From NCBI GenBank assembly GCA_902634555.1, contig CACPKO010000008.1:1-50788 (forward strand): a stretch of DNA of 50,788 nt. Direction: 5' to 3'. Both the position numbers and the translations under genes were made by a program. The DNA is from Actinomycetota bacterium (GTDB lineage: Bacteria > Actinomycetota > Acidimicrobiia > Acidimicrobiales > MedAcidi-G1). The notes under the pieces were generated by a model, which had not been told where the DNA came from, searched no databases, and saw only the letters and a list, made by a program, of their open reading frames with translations. Of the stretch, positions 1 through 8,281 are shown in pieces. Numbering within the stretch: position 1 is the first letter of the stretch; every line of letters begins with the position of its first letter.

Positions 1-18
1 CGCGAACAGTGACCAGCA

Positions 19-58
19 TTCGCGCTATTCGCGCGAAGATTCGCGCGAATAGCGCGAA
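19..58. repeat. Perfect 19-bp inverted repeat
   Basis: The left arm TTCGCGCTATTCGCGCGAA (19-37) is followed by a 2-nt spacer and its exact reverse complement (40-58). Each arm also contains the self-complementary decamer TTCGCGCGAA (28-37 and 40-49). The element lies about 75 bp upstream of the first gene and is much more GC-rich than its surroundings. No T-tract follows on the + strand, so a simple intrinsic terminator is not obvious. It could be a terminator of a gene outside the window, an operator or a chromosomal signal. Confidence 0.85.
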
Positions 59-134
59 GAAATCCACCAAAACATAGTGTTTTAGTACTAAAGTCCTTTT
101 TACCGGAGAGACCGGTGAACATAAGGAGGAAACA

Positions 135-587
135 GTGCTAATTATTTTGGGGCTCGCAGTTTTATGGGCAGCAGTTCTTCTTCCCCCCATTCTCCGACGA
201 AACACTCAACGACCAGTTCTGAGACCTCCTCTTGCAGTCGCTGGAGGCCACCACACCAACGCTTGGCAAGCAGTACAGAAGGCAGCTAAAGAGATTCCCA
301 ATAGTGCTCGGGCCGCTAAACGCCGTCGAAGAGATGTTCTAATAGCGCTCATTGGAATCGCAGTTATGACCTTCTTGTTTGCCTTGGCAGTAGGAAGTTT
401 CATGTGGATGATTCATTTCCTCGCTGACGTCGCACTAGTTGGATATGGAACCTTGCTCACACTCCGAAATCAAAAAGAATTTGATTCTCAAGATGTAGTC
501 GTACCTTTCCGGCCGGCAACACCGTTGGTACCAGATGCCGGTATAGCGATGAGAGACGAAGCAGTTCTTCGTCGTCAAGCTAACTAG
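135..587 (+). CDS. Membrane protein, SepX/GlpR-like
   Basis: This 150-residue protein has an N-terminal hydrophobic helix (about residues 1-20) ending in LRRN. An Arg/Lys-rich cytoplasmic stretch (AKRRRR, about 60-66) comes next, then two closely spaced hydrophobic helices (about 67-108) and a short polar tail. This architecture matches the actinobacterial SepX/GlpR membrane proteins, which in Streptomyces and Corynebacterium bind Glp and take part in cell division. The following tRNA-Ala gene is consistent with the remembered glp/rimJ/sepX neighbourhood of actinobacteria. The GTG start at 135 is chosen because a strong AGGAGG-type site lies at 123-130. The protein is shorter than Streptomyces SepX. 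The family assignment rests on architecture rather than on a diagnostic motif, so it is moderate. Confidence 0.55.
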   Translation: MLIILGLAVLWAAVLLPPILRRNTQRPVLRPPLAVAGGHHTNAWQAVQKAAKEIPNSARAAKRRRRDVLIALIGIAVMTFLFALAVGSFMWMIHFLADVALVGYGTLLTLRNQKEFDSQDVVVPFRPATPLVPDAGIAMRDEAVLRRQAN

Positions 588-616
588 AGACCACTAGGCT
601 ACGATCCACCCGATAT

Positions 617-693
617 GGGGGTGTAGCTCAGTTGGCTAGAGCGCTACGTTCGCAACGTAGAGGTCGGCGGTTCGATTCCGCTCACCTCCACCA
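617..693 (+). tRNA. tRNA-Ala (anticodon CGC)
   Basis: A complete cloverleaf can be folded. The acceptor arm GGGGGTG pairs with CACCTCC and includes the G3:U70 wobble pair that identifies alanine tRNAs. The D-stem is GCTC/GAGC. The anticodon stem CTACG/CGTAG carries the loop TTCGCAA, placing anticodon CGC at 651-653, which reads GCG. The T-loop is TTCGATT. The discriminator is A690 and the CCA end is encoded at 691-693. Confidence 0.95.
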
Positions 694-722
694 GATTCTC
701 TGGTTGAACTCTCTGAATTTCC

Positions 723-752
723 TTTAGAAGAAAAGATGACGATTCTTCTAAA
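723..752. terminator. Inverted repeat, probable bidirectional terminator
   Basis: A perfect 10-bp inverted repeat (TTTAGAAGAA at 723-732, TTCTTCTAAA at 743-752) with a 10-nt loop lies between the tRNA-Ala gene and the 3' end of the convergent DUF1501 gene. The arms are A/T-rich at their bases and give U-rich stem ends on both strands. Its position between convergent transcripts suggests termination in both directions. It is not followed by a long U-run, so efficiency is uncertain. Confidence 0.6.
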
Positions 753-767
753 TCTATAAAACCTTCT

Positions 768-2042
768 TTAGAGCAGTCGACTGTAAGAGTCTCCGAGTAT
801 TTCATCAGTCGGACCGCCCAGCCAATCAAGTGCAGTTGCATAAGTAGATCGTGTATCAATGGTTATGGGGAGATCCCCGTCAACTAGATTCCCTAAATCA
901 AAATCTCCATATAAACCTTTTCCAGAGCCAATCAGAAATTGAACAGATGCCGCACCATGGTCAGTTCCACTAGAGCCATTTTCTGCAACTCTTCTACCGA
1001 ATTCACTTGTAGACATCAGCAGTACGCGGTCCGCGTGACCATTGGACTCAATACGATTCCAGAAATTAGATACACCGGTCACGAAATCTTCCAAGAGGTT
1101 TTGATGTCGACCTAGTTGGTCAGAGTGGGTATCAAAACCAGAAATGCTGACAACAATAACTCGAGTATCTAAATTCATGTTTATAAGTTCCGCAGCAGTT
1201 TCTAGAAGAGATGTAAAAGATTCTTCTGCATAAGGATCTGGATCAACTTCAGATTTAGCCGAATCAATGACCCCAATTGCATCCAAAGAATTCGGTATAG
1301 CGGATTGTGCTGCAGCTAAAGCGGGATCACTTGCTAGGGGAGAAGCAGTGTTCAAGAAAGCCAAAACGACACTTTCGCTATCGGTGCCAGGGGGTGTGGC
1401 TAGTCGAAAATTTGAAGGTGAGTTAATGACTGTTGAGATACTTGTCTTTCCGGTAAGAATTGGCGCTCCACCACCAAGAGCGATTCCTCGGAGTGGATTT
1501 GGAGTTGTACCTTCGGTGGCATCTAGCCACCGACCAATCCATCCTGTTTCTTCCTTATCTGTGTATCCGCTATGCCACGCATCAGTTGCGGCAAAGTGTG
1601 ATCTTCCTTGTTTAGGTATTCCGGAACCAGCAACAATTCTCAGCATCTCGTTATCCCAAAAATCAGATAGTGGGGCTAATGCCGGGTGGAGGCCAAAGTC
1701 AGTTCTTCCAGCCAGTGGGATCAGATTGGAGTCTGGTAAACCAATCGTAGGGCGTGCACTGTGGTATTTACCGTCGAGGGGAACCAGAGTATTTAATCCG
1801 TCGTTCCCGCCAGCCATCTGGACAATCACCACGACAGGGTTTTGGGGAGGTACTGGCGGTGCTGTTGTAGCAGTAGCTGTAGTCGTGGTAGTAGAAGTCG
1901 CACTTAAAGTTGTTGAAGAGGGAACCAATATGCCTTTTTCAGATTCTCCACGCAGTAGCGCAGCCCATACACCTACTCCAGTTGCTGTAGCGGCAGCACC
2001 GCCTGAAAGGTAAAGAAACCGACGACGACTTAGTTCACTCAT
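768..2042 (-). CDS. DUF1501 family exported protein
   Basis: This 424-residue protein begins with a twin-arginine signal (SRRRFLYLS at residues 5-13, then an Ala/Gly-rich hydrophobic stretch), so export by the Tat pathway is predicted. A Ser/Thr-rich linker (about residues 41-66) precedes the DUF1501 domain, recognisable by QMAGGNDGLNTLVP, GLHPAL and the late STSEFGRR and TDHGAA segments. DUF1501 proteins are related to the sulfatase/alkaline-phosphatase fold but have no established activity. The start abuts the stop of the upstream DUF1800 gene, the usual partner of this family, so the two are probably co-transcribed and act together outside the cytoplasm. Confidence 0.9.
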   Translation of the reverse strand: MSELSRRRFLYLSGGAAATATGVGVWAALLRGESEKGILVPSSTTLSATSTTTTTATATTAPPVPPQNPVVVIVQMAGGNDGLNTLVPLDGKYHSARPTIGLPDSNLIPLAGRTDFGLHPALAPLSDFWDNEMLRIVAGSGIPKQGRSHFAATDAWHSGYTDKEETGWIGRWLDATEGTTPNPLRGIALGGGAPILTGKTSISTVINSPSNFRLATPPGTDSESVVLAFLNTASPLASDPALAAAQSAIPNSLDAIGVIDSAKSEVDPDPYAEESFTSLLETAAELINMNLDTRVIVVSISGFDTHSDQLGRHQNLLEDFVTGVSNFWNRIESNGHADRVLLMSTSEFGRRVAENGSSGTDHGAASVQFLIGSGKGLYGDFDLGNLVDGDLPITIDTRSTYATALDWLGGPTDEILGDSYSRLL

Positions 2043-3350
2043 TTAAATCACCATGAAATCCGGAGAGGAGAGTGCTATGGATAGACATACGCGACCACCT
2101 TGAGAGGAAGAAGGGGAACTTTCCCAAAGATCCTGAAGGGAATCAATAGTCGGTTGATTGAAACCATTTATGTGCCCGCAAATACCAGCTAAATCTCCCC
2201 AGTTAGCAGATTTAGCAGCTTGAAGTGCTACGGATTCTCGAGGGGTTTTTGAAACGATGATGCCAGCAGCAGAAAAACGTGCTGCGGTAGAGGAAGCACT
2301 TAAATAATGCTCTGTTTTAGGAAAACCTCCCACGTTTGGAGGTCGACCGGGGAGCATATTCATTTGACTCAACATGTTGGCCCGCTCTAGAACGTCCAAT
2401 TTAACGCCAGTTACTTTTTCCGCGTTAAGAAGCCAACTAACAGGATGACGGATAATTGGAACACGTTTACTCATTGATAACCCTGCATCAACAATTGCTT
2501 CGATAAGCGGAATAAGTTCTAGATTGTTGTTGGCAAAAACCGTTGCGAACTCTTTAATTACTGCATCAGGGATTTCGGTACCCAGAACAGCATCCGAGAG
2601 TTTTCTTGAAATGAAACTAGGAAGAGCTTCATGATTGACCACGGCTTCCATGACTGTGTCGAGATCATGAACATTGTTTGAGCCTAAAAAAGTTTGAGGA
2701 GTGTCATCATGCCGGTTGGCTTTGAACTCAGTTCCATTTTCTGTAACGCGCCATCCGGTGAGCGCTCTAGAAGCAGCCATCACATCATCTTCTGAGTAGT
2801 TTCCTATGCCTAATGAATACAGTTCCAGGAGCTCTCTGCCATAGTTCTCATTAGGTTTCTTAGCAGTGTTTTTATATCCATCTAAGAAAATAAGCATGGC
2901 AGGGTCAATAGTGACTTCACGAAGCATTGTGGGGTAACTCCCTCGTGCATGGGTGCGTAGGAGACGTAGGTGTTGTACAAACGCTCGCAAGCTTTTAATC
3001 TCTCTTGCGCTAATAGCGAAATGGTCGTGCCAGAAAAAAGTCATCCATTCCAGAACAGGATCTGAAGTGTCTCTCATCTCGTCTAACCAGAGATCAAATA
3101 ATTCCAGAGAAGCAGCTCGTTCCTGTTTTTTGAATTCACTGGCGTCTTCATCCGTAGGAATAAAGTCCTCAGCATTTGCGAAAGGGTCTGCTGGTATTTC
3201 TAAACCATGCTTCTCCGGGGCAATCCGCTTTCCAAGAAATTCAGAGAAATTTTGATTTTGATAGAGCTCCATCTCGCTAGGGCTCAAACCGAAGCCCATA
3301 CGGTTAGATATCCAGAAAAGATTTTCTTGGTCGCTCATCAAAGAAACCAT
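2043..3350 (-). CDS. DUF1800 family protein
   Basis: This 435-residue protein is recognisable as DUF1800 by RMGFGLSPSE near the N-terminus, WMTFFWHDHFA, the PAMLIFLDG segment, NENYGRELLELYSLG and ASRALTGW. These conserved stretches recur across the family, whose function is unknown. It is encoded immediately upstream of the DUF1501 gene with no gap, the typical two-gene arrangement. A second in-frame ATG (3338) gives MSDQENLF and is equally plausible, because neither start has a clear Shine-Dalgarno sequence. No strong N-terminal signal peptide is visible, unlike its Tat-exported partner. Confidence 0.88.
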   Translation of the reverse strand: MVSLMSDQENLFWISNRMGFGLSPSEMELYQNQNFSEFLGKRIAPEKHGLEIPADPFANAEDFIPTDEDASEFKKQERAASLELFDLWLDEMRDTSDPVLEWMTFFWHDHFAISAREIKSLRAFVQHLRLLRTHARGSYPTMLREVTIDPAMLIFLDGYKNTAKKPNENYGRELLELYSLGIGNYSEDDVMAASRALTGWRVTENGTEFKANRHDDTPQTFLGSNNVHDLDTVMEAVVNHEALPSFISRKLSDAVLGTEIPDAVIKEFATVFANNNLELIPLIEAIVDAGLSMSKRVPIIRHPVSWLLNAEKVTGVKLDVLERANMLSQMNMLPGRPPNVGGFPKTEHYLSASSTAARFSAAGIIVSKTPRESVALQAAKSANWGDLAGICGHINGFNQPTIDSLQDLWESSPSSSQGGRVCLSIALSSPDFMVI

Positions 3351-3380
3351 AATGAATCTAAGCGGGTGCGTGTGTGTTTC

Positions 3381-3393
3381 ATGATTGAATCAT
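3381..3393. promoter_or_regulatory. 13-bp palindrome upstream of the DUF1800 gene
   Basis: ATGATT-G-AATCAT is a perfect 6-1-6 palindrome about 31 bp upstream of the DUF1800 start, in the 92-bp gap after the glycosyltransferase gene. The position suits an operator for the DUF1800-DUF1501 pair. Nothing else in the sequence identifies a binding protein, and a palindrome this short could arise by chance. Confidence 0.3.
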
Positions 3394-3442
3394 CACATGC
3401 TTTTGTTAGAGAAGCATTAAGAGTTGGTAAGGAAGAGGTTGT

Positions 3443-4672
3443 CTATGGTTTCTCGTTGTCGGACTCAACTGCTGCTAAAAGATCCACAAAGACTTCTTTA
3501 TTTTCGCTCTGCACTTCAGACCAACTTGAAGTGAAAGGATTCTCTAAAGGGTTCTGAAGGAAATCTTCTCCAGCCTCAAGTACAGATTGCCCAAAGAGAG
3601 AGACCATAGATTCTTCTTGATTGCGGTCATAAGCCATGGAATTAGATACAGCGTCACTTTCGTAGTGTTCAATCAGTTCATGAGCGACTCGCATATAAGT
3701 GGCTCGCAAGGTTCTAAAACTTTCTTGGGTAAGAGAGAACCCAGAAATCGTGAGTTTCCTAAAAAAAGCTTTTGCGATATCTCGGCTCATGCGATGAAGG
3801 CCCGTAGTTTTATCGTCATCCGACAATGGCTGATGTTTATGGTCATAATCGCTCGCTATATCAACTTGGCAAATTCTTGCATTTGGATATCGGGCGTAAA
3901 CTTCTGAGAGCACTCCGATTTCAAGGCCCCAGTCTGACGGAAAGCGGAGTGAACGAGCCACGCTTATGTCCATAGCGCTTTCTCCGGCGAGTGGATAACG
4001 AAAACTGTCGAGATATTCAAGTTCATCTGTGCGGCCGAAAGTTGTAGAGAGCGCTCGAATTAATGGCGTTACGTAAAGACGACTAACGCGACCATGCAGA
4101 CGAGTCTCACTTTGATTGGCTGATGCTCGGTAGTAGTAGCCCTTAGCGAATGCGTAATTAAAAGATGGTTGAACTACTGGGTAAAGAAGACGGGCGAGTA
4201 GGGAACGATCATAATTTTTAATATCAGCGTCGTGACAAGCAATTGTCTGAAACTCATTCCTACCTAAAAGATAACCGAGGCAATACCACATATTTTTTCC
4301 CTTACCGGATCTTTCTGGAGGGAACCCAAAGCGTCCAAGTGAGTGATTGATTTCTTGGAGACGCGGGCCGTCATGCCAGAGAACCCGATGTCGTTGTGGC
4401 AGTTTTGAAAAAAACTTTTTAGCAATTTCAAACTGGTCTTTTGAGGCATTATCAAGACCGATCACTATTTCACTTAGATAACTGGCCTGTGTGAGTTCGT
4501 CAACTATTTTTGGTAAAGCAGAGTTCTCTAATTCGCTGAAAAGGCATGGAACAACAAGAGCGATCGGGCCCTCTTTTCCCCATTGGGCAAGGTCTTTTTC
4601 CAATTCGGCGGTGTCACGTTCATTCAATTGATGAATGGTTCCAATTGAACCGTTTTGAAAAAAGTCAGGCAT
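3443..4672 (-). CDS. GT81-like glycosyltransferase (glucosyl-3-phosphoglycerate synthase type)
   Basis: This 409-residue protein resembles retaining GT-A enzymes of the GpgS/mannosylglycerate group, which transfer a sugar from a nucleotide donor to 3-phosphoglycerate on the route to glucosylglycerate-type solutes or methylglucose polysaccharide primers. Visible features are the N-terminal nucleotide-binding strand IALVVPCLFSE (37-47), GLDNASKDQ (72-80), GKGKNMWYCLGYLLG (123-137), and the metal-binding HDAD (147-150). The later YPLAGESAMD and SDWGLEIGVLSEVY segments are typical of the family. It is divergent from rsgA. The acceptor cannot be decided from sequence; a compatible-solute role suits a marine organism but is inferred. 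Confidence 0.75.
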   Translation of the reverse strand: MPDFFQNGSIGTIHQLNERDTAELEKDLAQWGKEGPIALVVPCLFSELENSALPKIVDELTQASYLSEIVIGLDNASKDQFEIAKKFFSKLPQRHRVLWHDGPRLQEINHSLGRFGFPPERSGKGKNMWYCLGYLLGRNEFQTIACHDADIKNYDRSLLARLLYPVVQPSFNYAFAKGYYYRASANQSETRLHGRVSRLYVTPLIRALSTTFGRTDELEYLDSFRYPLAGESAMDISVARSLRFPSDWGLEIGVLSEVYARYPNARICQVDIASDYDHKHQPLSDDDKTTGLHRMSRDIAKAFFRKLTISGFSLTQESFRTLRATYMRVAHELIEHYESDAVSNSMAYDRNQEESMVSLFGQSVLEAGEDFLQNPLENPFTSSWSEVQSENKEVFVDLLAAVESDNEKP

Positions 4673-4726
4673 AAGTTAAGGCTAGACGCAGGTCAAGGGG
4701 TTATATCCATCTACGATCAGTATTAG

Positions 4727-5698
4727 ATGAAAATTGATTTACATGATTACGGCTTCAGGCCAGAGTTAGAAACCTCTTCGGGTGAACTTGGACGGATAGT
4801 GCGAGTTGATCGTGGAGAATGCGACGTTGTTACGTCACAGGGAGTTTTGCGAGTCCTCTCAGATTCTCAACGATCACAAGATGTGTTAGCTCCAGTGGTT
4901 GGCGATTGGGTTGCAATAGTCAAAGACCCCGATCTCGGGTTCCTTATCCATGAGGTACTCACAAGGTTCAACACAGTTTCTCGACGCGACCCTTCCGAAC
5001 AAGTAATTGAACAAGTCTTAGTGGCGAATATAGATCACGTGTTCATAGTTCATGGCTTAGATCGTCCATTGCCGCCGGGACGACTTGAACGATTTTTAAT
5101 TATTGCTCGAGATAGTGGAGCAGATGTTTCGATAGTTCTAACGAAAGCAGACCAAGTTCAAGAGTTCATGGAAATAAAAACAACCATTCAGGCCATAGCG
5201 GTAGGGGTTCCAATTTTTACCGTGTCCTTGGCGGATGAGTCGCTAGAAGGCTTAGAAGCGTTAGAAGATTTAATAGGAGTTGGGAAGACTGTTGCACTAC
5301 TTGGAGAGTCAGGTGCAGGAAAATCCACCCTAATTAACGCTCTTGTAGGACACGAAGTGATGACCACAGGTGAAGTGCGTACAGGCGACAAAAAGGGTAG
5401 ACACACTACGGTCAGTCGAGAAATGATCCTTAAACCAGGAGGCGGTATTCTTATTGACACTCCGGGTGTTCGCGCTGTAGGAATTTGGGACGCTCAAGAG
5501 GCTCTAGAAAGAGTTTTTGAAGACCTTGAGGATCTAGCAAAACAGTGCCGGTTTAACGACTGCATGCATGACACAGAACCAGGTTGCGCAGTTACTGAGG
5601 CTAAAGAAAAAGAAGAAATAGATTTCCGACGTGTTGAGAGGTACATAGCGTTACGGAACGAGTTAGAAGAACAAAAAAGTCGAGATCGAAAAGAATAA
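4727..5698 (+). CDS. rsgA: Ribosome small subunit-dependent GTPase A
   Basis: This 323-residue protein is a circularly permuted GTPase that acts late in 30S subunit maturation. The order is diagnostic: an N-terminal OB-fold (about 20-80), then G4 TKAD (139-142), G1 GESGAGKST (193-201) and G3 DTPG (244-247), followed by a C-terminal zinc site (C274, C279, H281, C287). The length is normal. The ATG is preceded by a TACGAT -10-like hexamer at 4712-4717, which would give an almost leaderless mRNA. Confidence 0.95.
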   Translation: MKIDLHDYGFRPELETSSGELGRIVRVDRGECDVVTSQGVLRVLSDSQRSQDVLAPVVGDWVAIVKDPDLGFLIHEVLTRFNTVSRRDPSEQVIEQVLVANIDHVFIVHGLDRPLPPGRLERFLIIARDSGADVSIVLTKADQVQEFMEIKTTIQAIAVGVPIFTVSLADESLEGLEALEDLIGVGKTVALLGESGAGKSTLINALVGHEVMTTGEVRTGDKKGRHTTVSREMILKPGGGILIDTPGVRAVGIWDAQEALERVFEDLEDLAKQCRFNDCMHDTEPGCAVTEAKEKEEIDFRRVERYIALRNELEEQKSRDRKE

Positions 5699-5747
5699 AA
5701 TGTTCCTCGGTGACCCGATGAAGTCTCAACTTCTCTAAGGTGCAGTT

Positions 5748-5972
5748 ATGGGTTTGAAGAAAATGTTTATAGACCATCCTGCTTCAGTAGGAGAAACATA
5801 TTTTCAACATGCCGGGCGAGCCATAATAATGGGTTTTCGTATGCTCGGAGCAGGTCTAGTTGCTTTTATTCATGCGATTATTCCAGGTTTCTTTACGACG
5901 AAAGCTGGGGATATAGCAATCGAAGTTGCGGAAGAAATTTCTGAACTTCGTGATGCATCTAGTGACCTATGA
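5748..5972 (+). CDS. DUF6356 small membrane protein
   Basis: This 74-residue protein has the family hallmark FIDHPASVGETYFQHA near the N-terminus. An amphipathic to hydrophobic segment follows (about 26-53, GFRMLGAGLVAFIHAIIPGFF), then a short acidic tail. It matches small DUF6356 proteins remembered mostly from proteobacteria, whose function is unknown. Its stop overlaps the start of the asparaginase gene by 4 bp (ATGA), which suggests translational coupling. The recognition is from memory of the DHPxSVGExY motif. Confidence 0.7.
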   Translation: MGLKKMFIDHPASVGETYFQHAGRAIIMGFRMLGAGLVAFIHAIIPGFFTTKAGDIAIEVAEEISELRDASSDL

Positions 5973-6922
5973 GCTCTGCACCTCTGTGTATAGAGCTCAC
6001 ACGCGGAAACTCAATAGAGAGTTTTCATTATGTTGACGTCGCCGTAGCAGATTTGTCTGGAAAGACAATTTCGACTTGGGGGGACTATGAAAAATCAGTT
6101 CTTCCTCGTTCCGCGATAAAACCTCTACAGGCTCTTCCTCTCATCGAAACGGGAGCTGCTGACGTATTTCAATTAAGTGAGGCAGAAATCGCTTTGGCAT
6201 GTTCTAGCCATAATGGCGAAAAACTGCATGTAGAGGCGGTAGAAAATTGGCTTTCAAAAATAGGTTGCTCTGCAGAAGATCTTGCTTGTGGGCAGCATGA
6301 CCCGATGGACTTTAATTTGGTAAAAGAAGAAATACTTCATGGAAATTATCCGAAAGTGACCGCAAATAATTGCTCTGGAAAACACACTGGTTTTCTTACC
6401 GTCATGCGGCATTTAGGTATAGACCATGAAAATTATTTACATCCGAACCATCAGTTACATACAGACTATATAACTCCGATTTTAAGTGAGATGTGCCATG
6501 TGGACCTCTCAGTTCAAGAACCGGGTGTTGATGGATGCGGGGTCCCCGTTTGGGCGGTGCCATTAAGCGGACTAGCGATTGGCTGGGCTGAAATGATTGC
6601 TAAACCTTCAGCCTCCCCGTTATTTCAAGCAATGGCGAATCAGCCTTTTTACATTGCCGGGACAGGGCGCGCCTGCACCGAGATTATTTCATCCACTAAG
6701 GGTAGAGCCATCGTCAAGACAGGAGCAGAAGGAGTTTTTTGCGCAGTTATTCCGGAACAAGGTTTGGGAGTAGCATTAAAAGCCCGTGATGGCGCTTCAC
6801 GAGCAGCAACAGCAGCCTTAACATGGCTCTTAGCTGAGTTTGGAATAACTGAGAAAGAGGAATCTCGACCTCTAACAAACCATGCCGGTAAACGTGTAGG
6901 GGAGATTCGCATATCAATTTAA
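5969..6922 (+). CDS. Asparaginase, type II/COG4448 family
   Basis: This 317-residue protein belongs to the thermolabile 'asparaginase II' (rhizobial AnsA-like) family, unrelated to E. coli asparaginases. It is predicted to hydrolyse L-asparagine to aspartate and ammonium in the cytoplasm. Conserved blocks are ELTRGNSIESFH (9-20), RSAIKPLQALPL, CSSHNGE, NNCSGKHTGFL and GVDGCGVPVWAVPL. The N-terminus is coupled to DUF6356 by a 4-bp overlap. The nitrogen regulator gene glnB follows after 136 bp, so a nitrogen-related neighbourhood is plausible, although the longer gap suggests a separate promoter for glnB. Confidence 0.85.
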   Translation: MSSAPLCIELTRGNSIESFHYVDVAVADLSGKTISTWGDYEKSVLPRSAIKPLQALPLIETGAADVFQLSEAEIALACSSHNGEKLHVEAVENWLSKIGCSAEDLACGQHDPMDFNLVKEEILHGNYPKVTANNCSGKHTGFLTVMRHLGIDHENYLHPNHQLHTDYITPILSEMCHVDLSVQEPGVDGCGVPVWAVPLSGLAIGWAEMIAKPSASPLFQAMANQPFYIAGTGRACTEIISSTKGRAIVKTGAEGVFCAVIPEQGLGVALKARDGASRAATAALTWLLAEFGITEKEESRPLTNHAGKRVGEIRISI

Positions 6923-7034
6923 TGGAAGATAAAAATTCTTTACAGACGAGAAACAAACCCGAAACGCACTGAATGTAGTTTGTGACATAACATGACGTAA
7001 GCACAAGTGCATTAATCTTTATGGTAAGAATTAG

Positions 7035-7397
<363 letters not shown>

Positions 7398-7415
7398 AAA
7401 TAAATAGGAGAACCT

Positions 7416-7802
7416 GTGGCAAATTACACCGTATTTCACAACCCAAATTGACATGCTTCAAAAAATGCTTTAGCGGTCGCTGAAGAATTAGGAAAAGAAG
7501 TAGATGTCATCCTCTATATGAAGGAACCACCAACAGCTGAAACGCTGCAACGTATCGCAGATGGTTTAGATGGGCCTGTAGAAGATTTAGTGCGTAAAGA
7601 TTCCCAGTTCAAAAAATTAGAGTTAAATGAAGAGGACTACATTGGGGATGCCTCGGCAGTAGTTGAATTGCTTTCCCAGAAAAAAGCTTTAATTCAAAGA
7701 CCTATTTTGGTTCACGGCGATCTATCTAAAGATAAGAAAATTGCGGCTTGTGTGGGGCGGCCAAAAGAAAAAATTTATGAATTCTTTGGACAAGATGGAT
7801 AA
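7416..7802 (+). CDS. ArsC/Spx-family thioredoxin-fold protein, probable selenoprotein (UGA = Sec12)
   Basis: Reading through one in-frame TGA (7449-7451) gives a 128-residue ArsC-family protein. It begins with GTG at 7416, five bases after an AGGAG site (7406-7410). The N-terminus reads ANYTVFHNPN-U-HASKNAL, so the stop falls exactly where ArsC has its catalytic cysteine (HNPxC). The rest is intact: LYMKEPPT, then LVRKDSQFKKL, LIQRPILVHGD, and C-terminal GRPKEKIYEFFG. A hairpin that fits a bacterial SECIS follows the UGA (7468-7485). ArsC-type enzymes reduce arsenate or act as glutaredoxin-like thiol redox proteins; the substrate here is unknown. Sec-containing ArsC homologues have, to my recollection, been reported from marine metagenomes. 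The stop overlaps the next ATG by one base. A pseudogene is the alternative but does not explain the position of the stop. Confidence 0.85.
7468..7485 (+). promoter_or_regulatory. Candidate bacterial SECIS element
   Basis: The hairpin has stem CTTTAGC (7468-7474) paired with GCTGAAG (7479-7485), seven pairs with one U-G wobble, closing the tetraloop GGTC (7475-7478). The loop begins 23 nt after the UGA. This fits the known bacterial SECIS rules of a stem-loop about 16-37 nt after UGA with G in the first loop positions. The GGUC loop resembles that of E. coli fdhF. It would recruit SelB with Sec-tRNA during translation of the ArsC-like gene. Confidence 0.8.
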
Positions 7803-8281
7803 TGAAACTCACCGCTGATCTTTGCGATGAACACGGCGAGAAAATAAAAGTCATTCCAGGGCCATTCATCAGTTACGGCGAAGCTAAAACTTGCAGCGGG
7901 GAAGTCGTCACCCTTGACGTTGAAGATGATAATTCTCTTGTTCGAAGCGCGTTAGAAGAGAACGGTCAGGGGCGAATCCTAGTTGTAGCCGGGAAAGGTT
8001 CAACACGCTGTGCCTTAGTGGGAGGCAACCTTGGCGTATTAGCTTCAGAAAACGGATGGGCAGGAATTGTGATCGACGGCTGTGTTCGAGACGCTCAGGA
8101 ACTATCAAGCAGTCCAATAGGAATCTATGCACGCGGTACTTGCCCGAGACGCAGCGAAAAACTTGGAAGAGGGAGCCGAGATGTTTCAGTAAAAATTTCT
8201 GATGTAACCATCTCTCCCGGCATGCATTTATGGGCCGATTCCGACGGAGTGGTAGTGGCGGACCAGAGCGTTCCTTTATGA
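7802..8281 (+). CDS. RraA family protein (HMG/CHA aldolase-like or RraA regulator)
   Basis: This 159-residue protein has the full RraA fold signature: GGNLGVLASENGWAGIVIDG (74-93) followed by CVRD (94-97), where Arg96 and Asp97 correspond to the substrate- and metal-binding residues of the HMG aldolase subgroup. Family members are either 4-hydroxy-4-methyl-2-oxoglutarate/oxaloacetate-type aldolases-decarboxylases or inhibitors of RNase E. Keeping the R...D residues favours a metal-dependent lyase, though annotation pipelines usually call it RraA. It is translationally coupled on both sides: 1-bp overlap with the ArsC-like gene and 4-bp overlap with the HD gene. Confidence 0.8.
   Translation: MKLTADLCDEHGEKIKVIPGPFISYGEAKTCSGEVVTLDVEDDNSLVRSALEENGQGRILVVAGKGSTRCALVGGNLGVLASENGWAGIVIDGCVRDAQELSSSPIGIYARGTCPRRSEKLGRGSRDVSVKISDVTISPGMHLWADSDGVVVADQSVPL

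Noticed and set aside
1267-2013. Long 248-codon open frame on the + strand
   Set aside because: It lies entirely antisense to the DUF1501 gene. It has low-complexity composition (Val/Ala/Pro runs mirroring the Thr-rich linker), no ribosome site and no recognisable domain.
3207-3557. 116-codon frame on the + strand across the DUF1800/glycosyltransferase gap
   Set aside because: It overlaps the starts and ends of two well-supported minus-strand genes and has no recognisable domain or ribosome site.
7518-7802. Separate short gene starting at the first ATG after the TGA
   Set aside because: The Met at 7518 is inside the ArsC fold after the active-site loop and has no ribosome site. The in-frame upstream part encodes the conserved N-terminus, so readthrough of UGA explains the locus better.
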